Assembly: GCA_036785325.1 (NCBI GenBank)
Contig: JAXIVH010000007.1
Span: forward strand, 11,109,219 to 11,173,218
From: Urophycis tenuis
Taxonomy: Eukaryota > Chordata > Actinopteri > Gadiformes > Phycidae
Length of the DNA: 64,000 nt
Direction: 5' to 3'
Part shown: piece after piece, positions 29,986 to 41,747 of the stretch
Layout of the letters: each line of letters starts with the position of its first letter
Numbering within the stretch: position 1 is the first letter of the stretch
Program-made: the position numbers and the translations under genes
Notes under the pieces: model-generated
What the model was told of the DNA's origin: nothing
The model's database searches: none
What the model saw: the letters and a program-made list of their open reading frames with translations, nothing else

Positions 29986-32178
29986 CTAAGATGTGTTGGG
30001 TGGTGGTTTTGGTGAAGGCTTGGAGGCGCCGAATGTTGAAGAGATTGCCATCCAGTCTGTACTGTATCTGTACCCCGTCAGAGGGGTCCAGGAGTTTGTG
30101 GGAGAGCAGGGTGACTGTGGAGAGGAATATGTTGAAGATGGTTCCTGCTTGACCCCGATATTCACACTGAAAAATGGAGATTGTTGGCCACCAACACTTA
30201 CACAGGCTTGCATCCCATCATGGAATTGCCGCAAGATGTTCCTGAACTTTGGTGGAACCCCCAGCTTCCCCAGCACTTCCCACAGCAGTTCCCGGTTTAC
30301 CGTGTCGAAGGCCTTGGACAGATCGATGAAAGCTAGGTACAGGTTTTTGCAGTGTTCTCTGCATTTTTCCTGTACCTGTCTAGCAACAAAAATCATGTCT
30401 GCAGTGCTTCGCTGTTGCCTAAAGCCGCACTGGGACTCCGGTAGGATGTTGTCGGTAGCATGGGATGCTAGTCGAAGTAGCATGATCCGTGCTAGCACCT
30501 TCCCGGCAACTGACAAGAGGGAAATGCCTCTGCTGTTACCGCAGTCTGCTTTGTCTCCTCTATGCTTAAAGATTGTGATGATGTTGGCATCTTTCCAATC
30601 TTGCGGGATGACTTCAGATGACCAGATGGTACTGATCAGTTGGTGTAATCTGCGGGTGAGGAGGTATCCACCATGCTTCAGGATTTCTGCCGGGACTCCA
30701 TCAAGGCCCGGGCTCTTGTTGTTCTTCAAGCCAGCAATGGCTTTTCCTACCTCAGCAAAGCTGGGGGAGGAGTCCAGATCGGTGACGGTTGGCAAGCATG
30801 GGAGGTCGGCAAGTGTGTCCATCCTGGATGGATATGAGGTGTTCAGTAGGGTGTTGAAGTGCTCAGCCCACCTGTCAAGGATCTGTTGTTTGTCCTTGTA
30901 CAGGATGGTACCATCTGCTGATCTGACCGGGGTTATCTTCTTCCTCTGTGGGCCATAGACAGCCTTGATGGCGTAATAGAAAGCGTGTGAGTTGTTGGTG
31001 TCCGCGTGATGCTGTATCTCACTGGCTTTCTTTGTCCACCAGTCATTCTCCATGGCTCTGAGGGTGCGCTGGGTTTCAGCCCGGATGTTGTTGAAGCGGG
31101 CCTTCAGCGAGGTGGATTGGGGGTTGGAGAGGTGAGCTGCAAGGGCTTTGTGTTTTGCCTGAAGTAGGTTATGGATACCTGGTGCACTGTTGTCAAACCA
31201 GTCTTGGTGTCTCCGTCTGGTGTACCCTACAGACTCTACTGCCGCCTGGTGAATAGCAGCGCGTAGGGTGCTCCAGGTGAAGCTGACGTCGGGATCAGCT
31301 GGTGTTTCAGGGAGCTTAGACAGCTGTAAGGCGATCTGTTCCCTTAGCTGGTTGACTGAATGCGGGGACTTCAATGCATCACAGTTGAGCTTCCTGCAGG
31401 GTGATGTTTTCCTCAGTGGGGGACGGAGTTCCAGGGTGAGTTTAGCTCTGATCAGGCGGTGATCAGTCCAACAGTCTGCTCCACGCATGGCTCTGGTGAC
31501 TCGCACCTCCTTCCTGTCAGCTTGGCGGACAATGATGTAATCAAGGAGGTGCCAGTGTTTAGAGCGGGGGTGTTGCCAGGAGGTCTTGAATTTGTTCTTC
31601 AGTTGGAACAAGGTGTTGGTGATGACCAGCCGATACTCAGAGCAGAGAGTGAGGAGGCGAAGACCATTTTCGTTGAGGTTCCCAACACCGTGCTGCCCAA
31701 GCACATCCTTCCATAATGCACCGTCAGAGCCCACTCTCGCGTTAAAGTCCCCGAGGAGAATGAGCTTGTCGGTGGAGGGTGTTACATTTATGGCGGATTG
31801 CAGGGAGGCATAGAAGAGTTCCTTGCACTCAGGGTCAGCATCCAGTGTTGGGGCATACGCGCTGATGAGGCTGGCATGACGGTTGTTGGTGAGGGGAATC
31901 CGCCAGGTCATCAGTCTTTCATTGATGCCGACCGGGGGTTCTGGGCACCTTTGAAGTAGGCTTGATCGCACAGCAAAACCAACACCATGGAGGCGGCGGG
32001 AGCCTTCTGGAAGTCCCCTCCAGAAGAAGGTGTAGCCTTCTCCCACCTCTGTTATAGAATCCTCACCATGGAGGCGGGTTTCGCTAAGAGCTGCGATATC
32101 CATGTTGTATCTCTGCAGCTCGTGTGCGATCAGCGCTGTTCTTCTTTGGGGACGAGAGGAGTCATCACGCGCATCCAA
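29986..32178 (-). pseudogene. LINE ORF2, endonuclease and RT part (frameshifted end)
   Basis: 730 codons are open from the endonuclease through most of the RT. The C-terminal 60 residues after NIGVKQ are out of frame (Pro/Ser-rich), so a frame slip near 30140 separates it from the YADD-bearing end. The endonuclease catalytic signatures GDFN and the terminal DHR are kept. Confidence 0.75.
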
Positions 32179-33260
32179 AAGTGTGCGGATGTTCCAGGTT
32201 GCAACGGTGAGATTAACGTGGGTTTTCTTATATTTCTTATATTTTCGACCGCGTGGAGGGATGACCCGGCAGCTGCGGCAGGCTGCCCGGGTTGAACGGA
32301 ACAGACCTTTTTTAGGCCACCTTTTCTAGGCCCTTCCCTCTCAGGGTGAGCAGGGAGGAGCTGCTCAGTCGCGTGAGGAGCTGCCGGAGAGGAGCGCTGT
32401 TCCATCCCACTCCTCGGCGACCATCTATCTCACGCCGCCTAGCGTGCAGGGTTGGGCTAGATACTCCCAGTCACATCCTGACCTGTACCTACCGCCCTTC
32501 CCCAACGCCGCAGGACTTGTTATGGGGGGGAGGGGATGGGGTGGGATGGGGGTGGGGTATTTGGAGCAGGCCTGCGCAGGAGAGTAGATTATAGTGAGGG
32601 TAGTGGTGCGCAGTCACTGACCTCACTGTCTTGGCTCCCCCCTACATTCTCCAGTGGCATGCAAAGCACGACGACCTTCAGTGGAGGAGAGTTGCAGAAG
32701 ACTGCCAGAACACCAGGTCTGTTGGTGACTGCCTAATGCGGGTTATCTCCACAGGTTTTTGTTCGGAGTTTCCTTCTCCTAGCTGGGTTGCCTGCCATGG
32801 CTATGAGCCCCAACCACCCACCCAACATCTTCGCCCACTCCGCCGTTGGGGTCTTAACTATTTACCCATAGCTGGAGCTATTTACCCATAGCTGGGACAG
32901 TGGTTGACGGACACCAGGGCATTTCCACTCACCGATGGGCCTGCATGCCACGTCTCTGGGGCCCACTGCTGCTCCGAGATCCCGTACAACTTAGCCTGGG
33001 ACCGCAAGGGACCAGTTACCATGTGCGCCACGAGGAGGCGTGTATGAGATCTTGGCGGTGGAGAGGCTATGTACCGGCTGAGGAGGCTTACTCACTCGGC
33101 TCCTCTTTTCGCCCCTGAAAACAAGGAGCTATCCGGTGGCAGTAGCTGAAAGCAGAGAGAAGCAAGCAGAAGCAGCATGCAGCATGCACTAACTACAAGC
33201 ACTACTACTCCAACACTACTGCACTGACGCATCACACGCCCTGTGTGATGCGTGTGCCTA

Positions 33261-33261
<1 letters not shown>

Positions 33262-33315
<54 letters not shown>
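33262..33315. repeat. (AC)27 microsatellite
   Basis: 54 bases of uninterrupted AC. Confidence 0.95.
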
Positions 33316-33317
<2 letters not shown>

Positions 33318-35270
33318 GTGCTACTTTTCCTCATCCCAGTCTTCGTCTTCATCCCCTCCCACACTTCTCGCACGTTGTTCTGTTGTAGTTTCCGCTCTAC
33401 CTTCTTCCTTTAATCCTCCCTCACTTCCTTCAGTTTGACTTTGAGTTCCCCTCTGCACATGTTTTAGCTTTGCCTGGTCTCCCTCCTTAAACGCCTTCTT
33501 TTTCCAATTAAGCAGGGCCTTGACATCGTTGATTATCCAAGGCTTTTTATTCATACATAAAATAACAACGGCTTAGGAAAACAGTCCTGAGGTTTGGGGT
33601 GTGGTGTTCAGTCCATTATCTGTTGGTGTTGGGGCTTTCGAGACATTGGGAGCGGGTGGTTGAGGTGTTGTAGAGTCTGATAGCTGATGGGATGAAAGAG
33701 CCCCCCAAGCGCTTTGAGGCACATGGCTGAGTGAGCCTGTGGCTGAACGTGCTCCTGAGTTGCCTCAGCTCGGCATAGAGAGGGTGAGAGGGGTTGTCCA
33801 GTATTGCCTGCAGCTTTCCCCTCATCCTCCTCTCTGTCACCGCCTCCACACAGTCCAGCTTCATCCCCACCACAGAGCTCGCCTTCCTCACCAGCTTATT
33901 CAGCTTGCTGGCACCTCCGCTCACAATGCCTCCTCCCCAGCACACAACAGCAAAGAAGGTGACACTGGCTACCACACACTGGTAGAACATCCATAGCAGC
34001 CTAGTGCACAGATTGAAAGAAAGAAATGACTGTTGAAAAACATTCCAGTCTATAGTGCTGAAGCAGTCCCTCAGTGCTTCATCTGACTCGGGGGAATGCT
34101 TTTTGATGATACGTGTCGTGATAGGTTCTCTCCGGACATGTGGAATGCACAGTGGTTGTAGGGAGACCAGGTTGTTATTTGATTTCCCGAGTGGTGGTAG
34201 TGACATCCTAGGGCATCCTTTATATTAGTATAGAGGAGATCAATTGTTCTGTTCTGTCGTGTGGGGCAGTTGACAAACTGATGAAAGGCGGGCAGTGTTG
34301 AGTCCAGTGTGGTGTGGTTAAAGTCACCTGATTGTCATGGTCTGTGTCTGTGTTGTCTTGTTTTCATTGGTTTGCTCTGTGTTTCCCCTGTGTCCTGTTT
34401 CCCTCCTTGGTGATTGCCCCATCGTGTTCACCTGTGTCTTGTTCCCTCACCTGTCTTGGGTTTGTAATTAGTCTGTGTATTTAAGTCCTGTCTTCTGTTC
34501 AGTCTTTGTCCGAGTCTTGTCGTCGTTCGTTGCAGTTCATGTGAGTTGTCGTCTGTCTGTTCTTGTGTCTGTGCTTAAGTTTACAATTAAAACAGTCAAA
34601 AGTACTCTCGCCTGCCTCGCCTCTCTGCATTTGGGTCCTATTCCACCTCAACTCGTGACACTGATATCCCAAAGAATGCCTCTGGATGTTGGGTTTGCAG
34701 TCTTGTGATAGCAGAGTGAATGACCCGACTTCAGCCAGACCACTCGGCGGAACGTAAACAACGAGGAAAATAACGTGTGAGAATTCCCTCGGTATATAAT
34801 ATGGTGTGAGGCTAACTGCTAACAACTCAATGTCTGGGCAGCACGTCACCTCTTTCACAGTCACATGTCCTGGTTACACCATTTGTTATTGACATACAGC
34901 GCCAAGCCTTCTCCTTTCCATTTGCCGCTTAGCTGCGTGTCCCGGTCTGCTCGGACGATGCTGAACCCTGCTAGCTCCACGTTAGCATCCGGAGTGTGTC
35001 CATTCAGTCATGTTTCCATGAAACAAGGCTACATTCCCTGTACAGCCTAACATTCTTCACAAGCGCAGCTAGCTCGTCCATTTTGTTGGTCAGCGAGTTA
35101 ACATTGCCGATCACGCACAAAGGAATAGATGGTTTAAACCTCCACCGCTTCTTCAGTTGCCCAGCCCTCCTGCTAGCTCTGGCTCTTCCTCCATGGTAGG
35201 GATGCTTGATTTCCTCCGGCATGGGGTGGAAACTGCATTTCGTTGTCCCTGTACTTGTACTCTGCACAAT
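33316..35270 (-). mobile_element. LINE (L2-like), antisense, internally deleted, split by solo LTR
   Basis: The reverse strand shows endonuclease remnants (35270-34661, with the CTGAT gap filled by the solo LTR), then SDEALRDCFSTIDWNVF joined directly to the C-terminal end (VVASVTFFAVVCWGGG, KLNKLVRKASSVVG, HPLYAELRQLRSTFSHR) at 34206-33616. The whole RT core is absent between them. 33321-33554 holds a displaced linker piece (ALLNWKKKAFKEGD). A LINE 3' tail (AATGAAGTTTAATCTAATCTAATC) in + orientation is at 35271-35300. Confidence 0.7.
34333..34660 (+). mobile_element. Solo LTR with 5-bp target duplication
   Basis: 328 bp, TGTCATGGTCTG...ACTCGTGACA, with TATTTAAG near 34481 and AATTAAA near 34584. 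It is flanked by CTGAT at 34328-34332 and 34661-34665. It is a clean insertion into the antisense LINE. Confidence 0.88.
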
Positions 35271-35463
35271 GACAATGAAGTTTAATCTAATCTAATCCAA
35301 ATCTAATCTAAAATGCTCCCTGCTCAACCCATTGTCCGAAGTCCCAGTAGTTGTTCCCTTGAATAAACTAGGTTCTTGCCGTTATCCGTCCCAAAAAAAG
35401 CCATATCCATAGGATAGAATATTAAAATTGCGGGCAGTAAAGAAGTAAAGAGATTAAAAACGT

Positions 35464-36199
35464 TGTCACGGGTTCGTTGTCCGTGTTTTGAAAAATGATG
35501 GCTCAGCCGGCGAACTTAGGTGCAGTGATATTTATTTTACCAAACAAAAACCCCAAAACCCAAACACCCCGTGGAAGACATAAATTGGCCAAAAAATAGA
35601 CGTACTGGTACAAATAACAAACAAACACGGTACTTAAGGTAGTTGCCTCCTTTGGTTTAGCTAGCCCTCCAGGTAGCATCACGGACCCTCTCCCCCCCCC
35701 TTTATACTGCCCTGGGCTCCTCTTATATAACCCTAGCCCCTCCGCCCGGGCAAACCAACTCCTAATTGGCAGGGGGGGGGTTTAGCCTAACCTAGCAAGT
35801 TAAGCCTTGTGGTTCCCCCCAAACCACACCCGTCCCCACAGATGGTGGACAACAAATAGAAATATACTGAACAGATTCCCCACCGTTTGCCTATGCCCAG
35901 ACAATACAATGGGCAAAACTGCCCAAGTCCCCTTTAATGGCGGAGTCCCTGGTCACCTGACCAGCCGTAGCGCGCCACTAGCGCTTTTTCCGGAAGCACT
36001 CCGGTAGTGCCTCGGCTTGGCCCCGAGAACAACTGCGACCGCGGCAGCAGGTGAGTGCGTCGCCTCCTGCTTCCTGATGGGCTCCACGGGCATGGGGAGA
36101 GCGCTGCGTGCGCTCCCGGCACCGGCTCTCTCTGAGCGCGAGCCCGTGTTGTCGCGGTGACGGTGCGTTCAGCGGTGCGCTCCGGTGCGCTCCGTCACA
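35464..36199 (-). mobile_element. Solo LTR, antisense
   Basis: 736 bp, TGTCACGGG...CCGTCACA, with TTTATT (reverse-strand AATAAA) near 35530. Flanks AACGT (35459-35463) and GACGT (36200-36204) match at four of five bases. The first 100 bp of its sense strand recurs at 40744-40842. Confidence 0.7.
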
Positions 36200-36550
36200 G
36201 ACGTAAAAATAGAAAAAAGTTAATAAACTTAGGCACATAACTAGTGAGCAACTGGGGAGGCTGCCACTCGCTCGGGCGCTGGAAGTAAGCAAGATTGATT
36301 TAGATTTATCTTCTGTTCATTCACTTAGCATTTTGTTAATTGATGAAAATAAACAATTAACATTTCTATTTGTGAAAGCAATCTTAGTTTACAGCATTTT
36401 TTTCACACCTGCCTAAAACTTTTGCAAAGTACATATACACACACACTCACACACACATACCTATATCTACTGTATATAGGTAGATAGATATCTACATCAA
36501 TGTATGCATATAAACATATAAAACTTTGATGTTTTTCAATTAATACTCAC
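36200..36550. other. Gene-free DNA
   Basis: AT-rich with an ACAC run at 36430-36460; no gene seen. Confidence 0.5.
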
Positions 36551-36705
36551 GCATTTACTAGGTCAGCAATTTTCTGCCAAGCCTGCTCACGTTCTTTTGC
36601 AGCAGCTACTGTGTTGCTTTTTTTCTTAAATGTCATCTCATATTCTGCATATGCAGTCATTAATATTTCTAACTCCACGAGAGAGAAATAGGAGGATCGA
36701 GCCAT
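36551..36705 (-). pseudogene. Myb/SANT-like exon of a Harbinger-type element
   Basis: From ATG at 36705 the reverse strand reads MARSSYFSLVELEILMTAY and on to EQAWQKIADLVNA, a Myb/SANT-like DNA-binding start typical of the second gene of PIF/Harbinger transposons. A GTGAGT donor follows at 36550 (reverse strand). The exon is open, but no downstream exon or transposase was found nearby. Confidence 0.55.
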
Positions 36706-36871
36706 TTTTCTCCAGCTGCCATTGGTGGAATCGTATTCTCCGTTCCATTGATGCAGGCTTCATACTCTCCTCATGCACGAGCTTTACTCAGGCTGAACAT
36801 ACAGTTTGTCAGCTCAGAGTTACTCAAGCCAGCGTTCAGGCTTTGACTAAGAGTTTGTTAAACCCGCTTTC

Positions 36872-37114
36872 TGTAACAGACCCCAGGTGTCGGATTGTAT
36901 TCACTGTTTGGTGCATGCTTGCATCTCCTGTCTTGGTTTACCGATCCTGCCCATCCTCGACTCCGATCTCCGCCTCGTCCTAACGGGACTCTGTTTGCCT
37001 GCCTCCCGTCCCGGATTCCCGATCCCGAGCATTGTGCAGTCAGAAAATACGGGCACTTTGTCATCACACCTGTCCGGATTTGTGCTGCAATTGGGTCCTA
37101 CTCCACCCGTTACA
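36872..37114 (+). mobile_element. Possible solo LTR
   Basis: TGTAACAG...CCGTTACA, 243 bp, with the LTR-like end TTGGGTCCTACTCCACC resembling 34636-34650. No target duplication was seen. Confidence 0.45.
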
Positions 37115-37139
37115 TTAAATGCATTTAAAGCCAATATGA

Positions 37140-37600
37140 ACATTTTCTCTGCAATTATAGAGAAAAAAGGTGCTGTACTTTCCCCCTGTGCAGTCAGGCC
37201 TGAAAGACAATGCTTCTGCATCTGAGACATTTGACCAAGTTGCAGAAAAGTACTGTCAAGTCATAAACACACTTGGGCAAGTGTTTGAGAATAGGTTTTG
37301 TGACCTGCCATGTGTGTTATTCATTTCCAATCTTTTCATGAACATGGACACAACATTCATTGCTGAGCAATTAGGATGCAATTAGGATGCAATGTTCAAC
37401 TTGGATGTTAGATAGGTGGAGATTGAAATTGTAACATTGCAAACTTTTGGTGCCTTGTTGACACAAAAAAGTACAGTGGTGTATGCACAGCAGCTATGAA
37501 GGATGCCAGCCTGTTTGGTTCAACCTATCTGTGAATCAGTGTTTTCTGATCTGACCTTCATCAAGACCTCACTGATGCAAATCTGCAAGACTCTTACATT
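37140..37600 (+). pseudogene. hAT transposase C-terminal remnant
   Basis: Pieces of a hAT dimerisation region in broken frames: ETFDQVAEKYCQVINTLGQVF and VLFISNLFMNMD (37170-37385), then VQPICESVFSDLTFIKTS (37520-37580), which resembles the CES-FS-hAT signature. There are several stops, including those at 37383 and near 37500. Confidence 0.5.
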
Positions 37601-37730
37601 TAGGGCATTTAGCAGACACTTTTATCCAAAGCAACTTACAAAGGGTACAAGACTCACCCAGAGTTGCAGTGTCACACCAAATTACAATACACTGGTGAAC
37701 AGCATGCAATGCCAGTCTTCTCACTAAGAA
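37601..37730 (+). repeat. Fish repeat with GCATTTAGCAGACACTTTTATCC core
   Basis: The ACATTTAGGGCATTTAGCAGAC/TTTTATCCAAAGCAACTTAC motif is a widespread teleost repeat tail. Confidence 0.6.
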
Positions 37731-38109
37731 AGAAACATAAACCAGATGTTATCAGTGGCAACTGATAACATCAATTCAAAAATGTGTTCATAAAATGTAA
37801 CTGATATATTTTTGTAAAAAATGCAGCAGATTTGGTCATTCGTTCAAAATGTGTTAAGATGTATTTACAAATATGAAAGTGTATTTATTTTTTTTACATA
37901 TTTGATAACTTTTTCAAACATGGTGCAAGATAGTTTGTGATTGGTTAAAAGGTGGCTAGTGAAAATGCAACATTTTCCCGTGAAATGTTATAGAAGTGAT
38001 CACCTGCAAATGGAAACAATTGCTGAGACTAATAGAAATGAAGTGTTGAATATTGATGTTATCTGTTTTCCACCATGTAAAGTCATTGAGAAATCATTAG
38101 CAGATCATT
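37731..38109. other. Gene-free AT-rich DNA
   Basis: No recognisable feature before the second MITE copy. Confidence 0.5.
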
Positions 38110-38516
38110 CAGTACGTTTACATGCAGCAAGAAATTCGAATTTCTGATCGGATCAGATAATGACATGCGTAAGACCGGATCACTTGTCCGAGTATACATG
38201 CCGTTCAGAGAATCGGATTAACAGTTGGAGCATGGGCTGACTCTGGACGCTATGTGGCACTGCGCATGTGCAGAATGGCACTGCGTGTGCGCAGAATGCA
38301 TAATCCGATTCAGATCCGATTGCTGAGTATACATGCCGTTAAAAGTCCGACTATGATCGAATTATCCAGGTGTAGTTATCCGATTTTAGATGTCCGAAAT
38401 AGGTCCGAAGTAGGTCCAAAGTAGGTCGGATTAAGGTGTTTACATGCACTTAAAAAGTCCGAACGATGTCTTATACGATTAGAAATTCAAATTTCTTGCT
38501 GCATGTAAACGTACTG
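38110..38516. mobile_element. MITE copy 2
   Basis: 407 bp, same ends and interior as 27885-28281 but in the opposite orientation. Flanked by ATT at 38107-38109 and 38517-38519. Confidence 0.85.
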
Positions 38517-38525
38517 ATTGTCTTC

Positions 38526-39731
38526 CAGTGGGGAGCCCTTCTATGCCTTCAGAGAAGGCCGAACAAAATTCTGGACCAAAAAATATTAAATAAGAAATAA
38601 TAATAATATATATTTTTTAATTTCTATCTTATTTAATTTAATACAATACATTTAATTAATTTTCTCTCATCCATGTTCTAAAATTTAGTTTACTGTCAAA
38701 TTCACATCAGCAATTAAATGGTTACGGTCCCTAAAACAAGTTATCCAATCAGAATTGTCCGTCTCTATCAAGGCTTGGTTAGCTGGCTCATTAATTGGTT
38801 AGGACTTCACAAATCCTGCAGAAGGCCAAGCTATGTGTTTTGGTTTGGAGAGTGAGTGGCAGATTGACCACAGTTTGATTTCAAGTGGGCGGGACAAAAA
38901 AAATATGCTCGTAGGCCTTTACAAAGTCCTAACAGAGTGGTTGAGTCTCAACCGTTTTCACCACTCTGCCGCCTCTTGTCACTGAGGTAAATCTTGGCAG
39001 AGGGGTGAAAGTGGTTGAGAGATTGAGATTGAGAGTTAAATGGCGGCAGAGGAGAATTACGTTGTGGCTAGCTTGATCAGATCACCCTTTTCAAGGCGTC
39101 CTTTCACAGAAAAACTTCAAATAATAAAAAATGGAAGACCAACTCCAGAACTGGAATTGAAAGAAAAGGTTAAGAAAGTGGAAAGGCATTTCAAGACCGA
39201 AAATTATCAGCGATATCCATGGATGGCGGGCTGTAATAAAACAAATAGGCTGTACTGGTGGTGTTGTTTGCTTTTTACAACTGAAAAGTCATCCACCTGG
39301 GTCAGCGGCGGATTTGTCAGCCTTACAAATCTGACAAAGTCAGCCCACAGACATCAAGGTTCTGCGGCACACCTGCAAGCGACGGTCAGTTTGACAACTT
39401 TCGGGGTGATGAAATGAGCCTCGGTGTCCGTGTCAGCAGCGCCATGGGTTGACACTCTGGGGGACTTCATTTTATTTTTAGATTTTCAGATTTTGGCTTT
39501 AGAATATGTTTATGTATGTTTATTTAATGTTGAGATGTTTCTTGTTGCAGAGAATGTTATTGATGTTATGGTCTATTTGTTTACATCCTTGTCATCGTTA
39601 ATTGAAGCCAGATTGCATTTGTTTTAACCCTTTCAATTCATCGTACTGTTGCTTTTTTTCCATGATGATTTTTTTTCTCGGCGGTGATGGCTGGGGTGAA
39701 GGCCGAGCTGTAGTGCTCACGGTCGCCACTG
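38526..39731 (+). mobile_element. Short hAT element with TTF-finger ORF
   Basis: 1206 bp. Ends CAGTGGGGAG and (reverse) CAGTGGCGAC are similar inverted termini. Flanks TTGTCTTC (38518-38525) and GTGTCTTC (39732-39739) match at seven of eight bases, the 8-bp duplication typical of hAT. Inside is a single 125-codon ORF (39040-39417). Confidence 0.7.
39040..39417 (+). CDS. Truncated hAT transposase N-terminus (TTF-type zinc finger)
   Basis: 125 codons. An N-terminal part (MAAEENYVVASLIRSPF, KLQIIKNGRPTPEL) is followed by a TTF-like finger: YPWMAGCNKTNRL, then WWCCLLFTTE, FVSLTNLTKSAHRHQGSAAH and TTFG. TTF fingers open many hAT transposases with the DUF4371 arrangement, which are normally 600 or more residues. 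Here the frame ends (TGA) right after the finger, and no RNase H-like catalytic domain follows inside the element. It is a deletion derivative; a DNA-binding-only product is conceivable but unproven. Confidence 0.6.
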   Translation: MAAEENYVVASLIRSPFSRRPFTEKLQIIKNGRPTPELELKEKVKKVERHFKTENYQRYPWMAGCNKTNRLYWWCCLLFTTEKSSTWVSGGFVSLTNLTKSAHRHQGSAAHLQATVSLTTFGVMK

Positions 39732-40028
39732 GTGTCTTCACATGGATGAGTATCATTAATCATTAATAATGATATGTAACTAAAGGCAAACTGCACAATT
39801 GTGTTATTTCAGAAGAGTGTATCAAACTGGAAGCCCTTCGCATGACTCAGTACCCATGAAGTAGCTCTCAGTTTCATACAACTGTACAATATAATAATAA
39901 CAATATTAATAACTAAGAACCTTTAAAAAACTCTTTAAAAAGTTGTTTTTGATATGCTAATGTCCATGATAAAGTTTGGAATCTTGAACAAGAAAATAAA
40001 ACCATTCCTGTACATCTGGTCCATTTAA

Positions 40029-40036
40029 TGACGTAA
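40029..40036 (+). promoter_or_regulatory. CRE-like site upstream of V4
   Basis: TGACGTAA at 40029-40036, about 155 bp before the V4 leader. The V2 copy has AGTGATGTAA at the same place (9024). It is a possible ATF/CREB-type promoter site. Confidence 0.4.
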
Positions 40037-40192
40037 TGTTGAGATCTGTCCTCCTCTAGGGGGCAGTATTAAGCCAGAGGTGGAGAACTATTGCTTTGAC
40101 ATGTATGACCTTTGTTTCATCAACAACTTTCACCCTGAAGAGAACACAAGCAGCAGATATCTTTCCCCAGTTGTTTCAACCCTGCTGTAGAG

Positions 40193-40653
40193 ATGGAACG
40201 CTGGCTGTGGGTTATTATTGCTGCACTTTTACCTGGTAAAACTACATTTGTATATCATACATGATGTTATGTTGAAACATTATATTTAGTGGAAGTGTTC
40301 CTATTTTCATAGTCAACCTAATTCAAGTTCACTTTTCCTCCACAAACTAACCATGGCTTGATTGAATTCTCGACATCTGCAGGTGACAGTTATCAGCAAA
40401 CCATCCACTCATTCCAGGACAGAGTCCAGGCTCTACAAGGAGACAATGTGACTCTCTCCTGCAACTACTCCTCTGCAACAGTCTTCTTCTGGTATCGCCA
40501 GTACCGCAGTTCACCTCCACAACTTCTCATCAAAGAATACATGGAGGTATCTGGATTTACCCTGAAAAAGTATGAGGAGAGACGAGTGTTTGCACTGGAG
40601 ATCTCCTCCGCTGCAGTGACAGACTCTGCTCTGTACTACTGTGCTGTGAGGCC
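40193..40653 (+). CDS. V4: TCR alpha/delta-type V segment, intact
   Basis: The leader exon 40193-40235 (MERWLWVIIAALLP plus one base) has donor GT at 40236. The V exon 40383-40653 follows the acceptor CAG ending at 40382 and is in phase. The V domain has VTLSCNYSS with the first Cys, FFWYRQYRSSPPQLLI with the core Trp, and SAAVTDSALYYCAVR at the end. There are no stops or missing invariant residues. The upstream 320 bp is a duplicate of the V2 upstream DNA. A fragment of an LTR starts 53 bp past the signal, at 40744. Confidence 0.87.
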
Positions 40654-40691
40654 CACAGTGACAGGAAACACAGACTTCCTGCACAAAAACC
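40654..40691 (+). promoter_or_regulatory. V4 recombination signal
   Basis: CACAGTG 40654-40660, a 22-nt spacer, and ACAAAAACC 40683-40691. Confidence 0.85.
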
Positions 40692-40743
40692 TCTCAGCTG
40701 TTCACTCACACTAAGAAAGTGTAGAACCCTGGGTTTACATCTG

Positions 40744-40842
40744 TGTGACGGAGCGCACCGGAGCGCACCTCTGAACGCACCGTCACCGCGACAACACATG
40801 CTCGCGCTCGGAGAGAGCCGGTGCTGGGAGCGCACGCAGCGC
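40744..40842 (+). mobile_element. LTR fragment, inverted relative to 36101-36199
   Basis: TGTGACGGAGCGCACC... matches the complement of 36101-36199 with few differences. It is only the first about 100 bp of that LTR and is truncated at about 40842. Confidence 0.75.
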
Positions 40843-41740
40843 TCGTCGACACCTGTAACAAATTGGACTATTCTGGTGAACTCATGACCCTTGGTGTGGT
40901 CACAGCAGGGGTGCAGACGTGATGACGACAGATTTAAAAGAAACGCAAGGTTATCACAGTCGGGGACTCAACATAGCGAATAATGCGCAATGTTAACTCG
41001 GGGTTCCCGAACGCGACCGGTGAGTTGGAGTCGGGGTGCTAAGTATCTTACAGCTGTGGAAGGAAGAATTACTAATTTTTTGTGAAAAAAATAAATACAT
41101 AATTTGTTAAAGAGCCGGCTAGCCAGCCAGTAACTTCATCAGCCAGCCATTATTCTCAAAACAAATGGCTTCAGGGTCTATTTTCGAGTCATGTTTGAAC
41201 CATTTTATCAACAGCTGTGTCACAACGCTGCGCATCAAAATGGAAACCCAGTGACACATGTAATAGCACGTGTTTCACCTGCAGATGGAGTCGTCTTCAG
41301 TGGAAAACTGTCCAAAAGTGGTGTAGCCATGGGACCAGACTACTCTCAGTCAGCTACTCTTGGGCTGTGGTTCCATATCTGAGAAGTGAAGCAAAGGCAA
41401 AATGAGAATCCAGTTTTTGCAGTGGTGCCCTCTACTGGATGTGAATGGAAATAATCTGGCTGTGTCTTGGAGAGCCTTGAAGAGATAAGATGATGGGAGG
41501 AGCCAGGCCTCATCAAGACACTTGAGTCAACTCGGGTTGTGATTGTCTCTCCTGCTCTCTCTCTCCTGCTCTACTTGAACTCACTCTGCTCCCCAGTGCA
41601 TTGCCACATGCAACAAATTCAGTCACCACCTCTGGACTCATAGTCCAATGATGTCATTGTTGTCCGAAACATCAATGTGTTAATGAAGATTTTGCGTTTT
41701 GTGAGAGCATTCTCTGTGCATTGACTAAATCCACTTTTTA
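40843..41740. other. No recognised gene between V4 and V5
   Basis: Short open frames near 41191-41405 have no recognisable domain. A (CT)n-rich stretch lies at 41547-41567. No leader exon with a proper donor was found for V5. Confidence 0.45.
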
Positions 41741-41747
41741 ATTTCAG

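Larger units (their letters stand above)
28960..32330 (-). mobile_element. LINE with APE endonuclease and C-terminal zinc finger, antisense
   Basis: A nearly full-length non-LTR element on the reverse strand. 32178-31400 encodes an APE-type endonuclease (SETRLHGEDS, LLGDFNARVG, SKHWHLLDYI, DHRLIRAKL). 30960-30120 encodes the RT (KSPGLDGVPAEIL, NSRGISLL, CGFRQQRST, DLSKAFDTVN). A frame slip near 30120 leads into 29917-29021, the thumb and C-terminal domain (LQVNIKKTQ, YLGSILS, LLYGSETW, LRWVGHVIRM). It ends with a C2H2 finger (CLSCGK, then HSHTAMH). The clade is uncertain (RTE/I-like style). 32330-33120 is likely its 5' region or flank. Confidence 0.8.

Noticed and set aside
41191..41405. Short ORFs between V4 and V5 as a V5 leader
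   Set aside because: No hydrophobic signal followed by a GT donor in the right phase.
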